Source: Micropterix aruncella (taxonomy: Eukaryota; Arthropoda; Insecta; Lepidoptera; Micropterigidae). Taken from it: 64,000 nt of DNA. Made by a program: the position numbers and the translations under genes. The notes under the pieces are model-generated. The model was not told where the DNA came from and searched no databases. It worked only from the letters and a program-made list of their open reading frames with translations. Position 1 is the stretch's first letter. Every line of letters begins with the position of its first letter. This document shows, piece after piece, positions 60,106-64,000 of the stretch. Location of the stretch: the NCBI GenBank assembly GCA_944548615.1, contig OX155961.1, positions 22,778,120 through 22,842,119 on the forward strand, read 5' to 3'.

Positions 60106-60331
60106 AAATACACTATTTATCCATACTTATTTCCATCCGATTTTGTGCTAGGAATGGTAGGATACAACAGTCTTGAAACGCGTCGATATATTTCACTAAT
60201 TATATTTGCATATCAAGGAACTATTTATTTGCCAGAAATACTATGTAAGTTTTAATTGTACGTACCGGTAAATTACACAGCGAGGAGATCGCATCTATTG
60301 TTTAATGTGCAGTACCACGGTACAAATATTT

Positions 60332-60362
<31 letters not shown>

Positions 60363-61445
60363 TTAATTTATTTCATTAGCAAATCAACTTAACAGTTTAT
60401 ACCAATCCGTTGATATGCAATATACACATAAATTTAAAAAATAATAGAATTCTTACAAGTACATACACAACATGTTTAAATAAGCATTAAATACAAATAA
60501 GGCATTAATCATGTTAAAAAACTTACAAACTTACGGTACAAAAAGAGTGAAAACAATTTATTTTATTCTGACATAAACAAGTAGCGCAATGCCCACACCT
60601 TGAAGAGATGCGGGCTCGCTGTAAAAATATCAAAGTCTGCCGCTGTCGAACATAGCGCATTTATGTGACGCAAAGCACGGGTAAGCAGACTCCATCGACT
60701 TAGGTTGGTGCGCGAGGACGGCTCCGCAAATAGATTATGAGTGCGAGCACGATTATAATTGTCCGGAACAAAGAGACAAACCTTCGCTAGCATGCTAGGA
60801 TTATCAACTCTTCCCCGGATCAGCTTGAAAACGTAGGCCATGGCGAGCATTTCTCTACGCAACTTAAGAGAGTTATAGCCCACCATGCCTAGTAGAAAAC
60901 TAGTAGGGTATAAGTACGGATAATATCCGTACTGCTTGAAATATATAAAGCGTAAGAAACATTTTTGAATTTTTTCCAACATAGTGATATAATGATCCTG
61001 ATGTGGATTCCATATAACTGCATTCGTTTCTAATCTACTTCTCACAATTGAATTATACAATGTATGCATAACCCGTACATTGTGAAAATGCTTTAGGTTG
61101 CGAATAACAAATCCTAGTAGCTTAAAAGAGGACTTGGACAAATCAGTAGACAGGCCAGTGGGAAGGGTTATAGCTCTTCTTAATTCCTTGCCCACAGAAA
61201 TAGATATCTTTTGTATATCCCTTTGGCAGCTAAAAAGGCAACTCCCTGCTATCTCATGTTTATCATAATCTGTCTTTTATTTAGTTTTATATTTTTAAGT
61301 TTTTTTTCTTGTTCAATGTTAGCATTAATTTAGTTATGTAAGTCATTTATATTTAGACTTACACTCTATCTTTTTATTCAAATGCGAATTGGATTCATCT
61401 GTAATGCTCTTGAATACTATTTGAAACTAATAAATAAATACAAAA
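60106..61445 (+). mobile_element. LINE fragment split by an opposing LINE
   Basis: The left piece 60106-60327 reads YPYLFPSDFVLGMVGYNSLE and ..VPVNYTARRSHLLFNVQY. After the minus-strand insertion, 61196-61260 resumes EIDIFCISLWQLKRQLPAIS, paralleling ELDIWTVNLAQLQNTVMAFL of the copy at 18400. The 3' UTR ends aataaataaatac at 61428-61440. Confidence 0.65.
60328..61195 (-). mobile_element. LINE ORF2 C-terminal fragment
   Basis: The minus-strand frame 60563-61195 (210 aa) is open. It contains SSFKLLGFVIRNLKHFHNVR, LYNSIVRSRLETNAVIWNPH, FLLGMVGYNSLKLRREMLAM and ends HLFKVWALRYLFMSE. This is the thumb and C-terminal region of a non-LTR RT; the catalytic core is missing. The tail tttatttatttatttattta is at 60334-60360. 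Comparatively well preserved, hence younger than its plus-strand relative. Confidence 0.85.
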
Positions 61446-62690
61446 CTTAGCAATTTGTAAGAATGATCAACCAGGGTGTAAATGTGCTACCAGTATATCG
61501 ATCATGAGTGGAACATCACTCCAAGATTTTTGATTCACTCCCGATGTTGCTGTGAGGGACCACCCCTCACAAGACTCCAAATTATTTGATGTGAGGTGGC
61601 GGTGTCAACTTGCGAGTTATCTCCGTATTTAAAGGCGGATTTGATGAAGCAGAAGATGTTTATTGATTGAATCGATTGAATATTGCCAGTTATAATGCTT
61701 GCCGAATTAACGAGTGCCCGGATTACTTTATCGAGACGCGAGGGTTGCGCGACGGAGGTTATGTAGGAAAGTGGATGAGGATTGTATGTGTGCTCCTAGT
61801 ATCTTGTACTGGACACGGCTCGAGTCTGTGGGATTGCAGACTGATGCTTCGAGACTCAGGAAAAATGAGGAAAGGAAACCAAGGAGCCGGATCCGTTGAG
61901 CGACCTCGTAAAGGGGTACCGGATATGCCGTCGCAACCTTGGGGGAAGGTGATCAATCGGGGACTGATAATTTGGTTGCTTTTTGGCCGGTTTATATAGG
62001 CCGTGTAATGATGCAATTTGAAATATTCTGAGTACAAGTATTGTTTCATCGTGCTGATTCATAGCTGCACGAGTCAAAATAATAGCTGAATTGTGTCAGT
62101 GGATTTCACTGGAAATCGATGCATTTGTTGATCGTATGTAGTGGACTTAAGGTCCGTTACAGTGCCTTGCGATCAATGTCAGAGCTATATACAAATGAAG
62201 AATCACCTTCGAGTACGCTAAGATTGAACATTTTCCATATAGAATAACGAATAGCTTGTGGATACAATGGCCTGTGGTTTATTCTACAACGTCTTGTGGT
62301 ACACCGCGTCTACGACTATGTCAATACTTTGCACCATTACAAAGCATCGGCTTGCGAAGCTATTCTGCCGTCGTAAATGAAAACACAGTAACTTCATTTA
62401 CTGTGTTTATACATGTTTGTTTCATTAAAATCACGAGTTGGAGTACTATAAGGCGATTTTTTTCGGGTTGTCGGTCGATGGGTAGTTACCGAGATACCTT
62501 AGATAAAAACACAGTATTTATTAAAAAATCTGAATATTTTTAATAAAAAAACACAGTATGTATATTTTTTAAGTTTTTTTTACCATCACAGATTAAAAGA
62601 AATAATCTATATTTATTACTTTGTTCATGAAAACAAATATTAAACAAATGAACTTTGACCGCGTTTTTCTCAAAATGTCTTTTTTCAAGT
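61446..62690. other. No gene recognised
   Basis: A moderately GC-rich block at 61490-62000 contains a 110-codon frame (61667-61999, MNRLNIASYNACRINECPDY..) with no recognised domain. The stretch 62380-62570 repeats acacagta motifs. Could be an LTR or decayed retroelement; not supported. Confidence 0.35.
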
Positions 62691-63074
62691 TAATGTGTTT
62701 CCATTTACGACGTCAGTATTGTCACCCATTATTGCTTCCCGTCAGAGGAAAAGTATTGTGAACGCGCAAATTTTTTTTCGAGATGAAGACGTATGTGCTT
62801 TACGCGCACGTATAAGGATATTACCGAGTTTGTTTTGCTTCAAACGCAGCCTCAAAGAACACTCATAGTTTTCCCTATTTTCCCCCATTTTCTCCTCCCT
62901 ACTGCGTCCCCTGCCTCCCCTGCGTCCCCCGCGTCATTATAGGTTTATAGTTTGTTTTCTTCTTAAATTTATTGTTTTTTTCTGCTGAATATATACATAA
63001 TATGTTTGAATTGCTTTTATAAATTTAATTTATTAGTCTATCTTATTTGGTTTATAACCGAGCAGGTTAAAAAA

Positions 63075-63627
63075 TAAAATATAGTGATCAGTTATTGTAG
63101 ACTGGTAGATGGCTTCATTTCTGTTCAGTTCAGCAAGTAGCTGTATCTTGGGATTGTCTAGTTGGTTTATTTATCAAACATTTTAAACCATGCATTGCCA
63201 TCAAATTCATGTAATCGGTGACTTGTCGAGAATTATTACTTAAAACATGTATATTTGTATCACCTGTCATTATGAGGCAGTTAGAGCCATTAACACAATT
63301 TTCATTCACTGTATATGATAGGGTTTCCTTTACATATACGAGGACACCATCATTTTGAACGTTGTCGTTTTTGTGTAATGTGCGACATAACCTTTAATAG
63401 GTTTAGGCTGGTAATGACTGTTTATCCAACATTAGGTTAAAATTAGTACATCCAGATCTATATTAAGGTCAAAATTATTAGGAGTTCATTAAAATGTTTA
63501 TTGACACTGCGAATATTAAGGCAAACAAATCGCAGTGAAGATTTTTTGTAAAATATTGTTTTACACACATCTATATCATCAGACACTATAAATCTATCTG
63601 TATTGAGAAAATCAACTTCATCTATCA
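63075..63627 (-). pseudogene. LINE endonuclease-domain remnant
   Basis: Minus-strand broken frames read NIRSVNKHLNELLII, LDVLILTECWINSHYQPKP, GYVAHYTKNDNVQNDGVLVY and VNENCVNGSNCLIMTGDTNI with in-frame stops. This matches the APE-type endonuclease at the start of non-LTR ORF2. It is the only endonuclease piece in the window. Confidence 0.7.
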
Positions 63628-63827
63628 TTTCTATATAAAATTGGCGTTTTCCTGGAAACAGGCACTGCCTAGTTAGGAGTGACGCGGCATGTGTGCATAA
63701 ATTGTCTTTTTTTTATAAAACCAGTATAATAATCATTAAGTAATGTTAAGCATATAATAAAGTTATTCTTTTCTATATAAAATTGGCGTTTTCCTGGGAA
63801 CAGGCACTGCCTAGTTAGGAGTGACGC
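63628..63827. mobile_element. 84-bp LINE tail flanked by 58-bp direct repeats
   Basis: The direct repeats 63628-63685 and 63770-63827 differ at one base. Between them, 63686-63769 matches the very end of the 3020-3690 LINE (gcatgtgtgcataaattgtc to ataaagttattc). Confidence 0.8.
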
Positions 63828-63859
63828 AAAATCATTGCGTAAAAATAGTTCGTAAATAT

Positions 63860-63958
63860 ATATATACATACATACATACATACATACATACATACATACA
63901 TACCAGTGGCGTGTATCTGTATATATATATATATACATATATACAGATACACGCCACT

Positions 63959-63962
<4 letters not shown>
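63860..63962. repeat. (CATA)n array and palindrome
   Basis: catacatacata units at 63866-63902 lead into a palindrome 63901-63962 whose arms (taccagtggcgtgtatctgt and inverse) pair over at least 26 bp. A (TA)n tract follows to the window end. Confidence 0.9.

Positions 63963-64000
<38 letters not shown>
63963..64000. repeat. (TA)n microsatellite at window end
   Basis: Pure TA to the last base; the tract is cut by the window edge. Confidence 0.95.

Noticed and set aside
61446..62050. A host gene around the 110-codon frame 61667-61999
   Set aside because: No splice signals, promoter or recognisable domain, and competing frames of similar length occur on the other strand.

Overview
This is a eukaryotic, AT-rich, transposon-dense window. 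The long introns, the TATA-plus-short-exon-1 gene plan, the Gly/Tyr-rich cuticle-type proteins, the tRNA-derived SINEs and the Helitron-like elements all suggest an insect, most likely a moth or butterfly (inference). No prokaryotic features, CRISPR arrays or intact tRNA/rRNA genes were seen.

The only convincing host genes are four plus-strand paralogues encoding small, secreted, cysteine-free Gly/Tyr-rich proteins, probably structural cuticle proteins. They form two pairs. Pair 1 is at 512-1066 and 13681-14196: single coding exons of 184 and 171 aa that differ mainly in copy number of an 11-residue repeat. Pair 2 is gene A (coding exons 36644-36876 and 37254-37500, 159 aa) and gene B (45536-45780 and 51010-51256, 163 aa). 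In all four, a splice acceptor lies directly before the ATG, so exon 1 is non-coding. Three candidate promoters with short first exons are visible: TATA at 8099, 34807 and 39226, with donors at 8171, 34878 and 39295. Exon 1 of the first gene must lie left of the window. A decayed 3' end of a further paralogue sits at 52358-52700, so the locus is an actively duplicating tandem cluster.

Nearly everything else is mobile DNA. 1-14 kb holds the first pair with 5'-truncated LINEs, tRNA-derived SINEs and a GC-rich unclassified repeat. 14.8-27 kb holds a second copy of that repeat, a Helitron-like element with a LINE inside, a reverse-transcriptase LINE inserted in a MITE-like repeat, a 784-bp foldback, and a Tc1 transposon nested in a LINE. 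27-34 kb holds a mariner pseudogene split by later insertions, an RTE-type LINE fragment and a second Helitron-like copy. 34.5-52.7 kb is the A/B locus, where gene B introns have swollen by nested insertions (intron 2 is 377 bp in A and 5229 bp in B). 53.7-57.6 kb is a (TA)n tract with an assembly gap, into which two LTR elements have inserted: a 1.58-kb solo-LTR candidate and a miniature element with two almost identical 316/315-bp LTRs. 57.6-64 kb holds MITE-like repeats, opposed LINE fragments and a palindrome at the right edge.

I found no evidence for a new multi-gene system. The interesting content is the tandem cuticle-gene cluster with duplicated promoters, the layered transposon history that dates the duplications, and several large inverted-repeat elements I cannot assign to a named family. 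All identifications rest on reading the sequence by eye; no database search was run.
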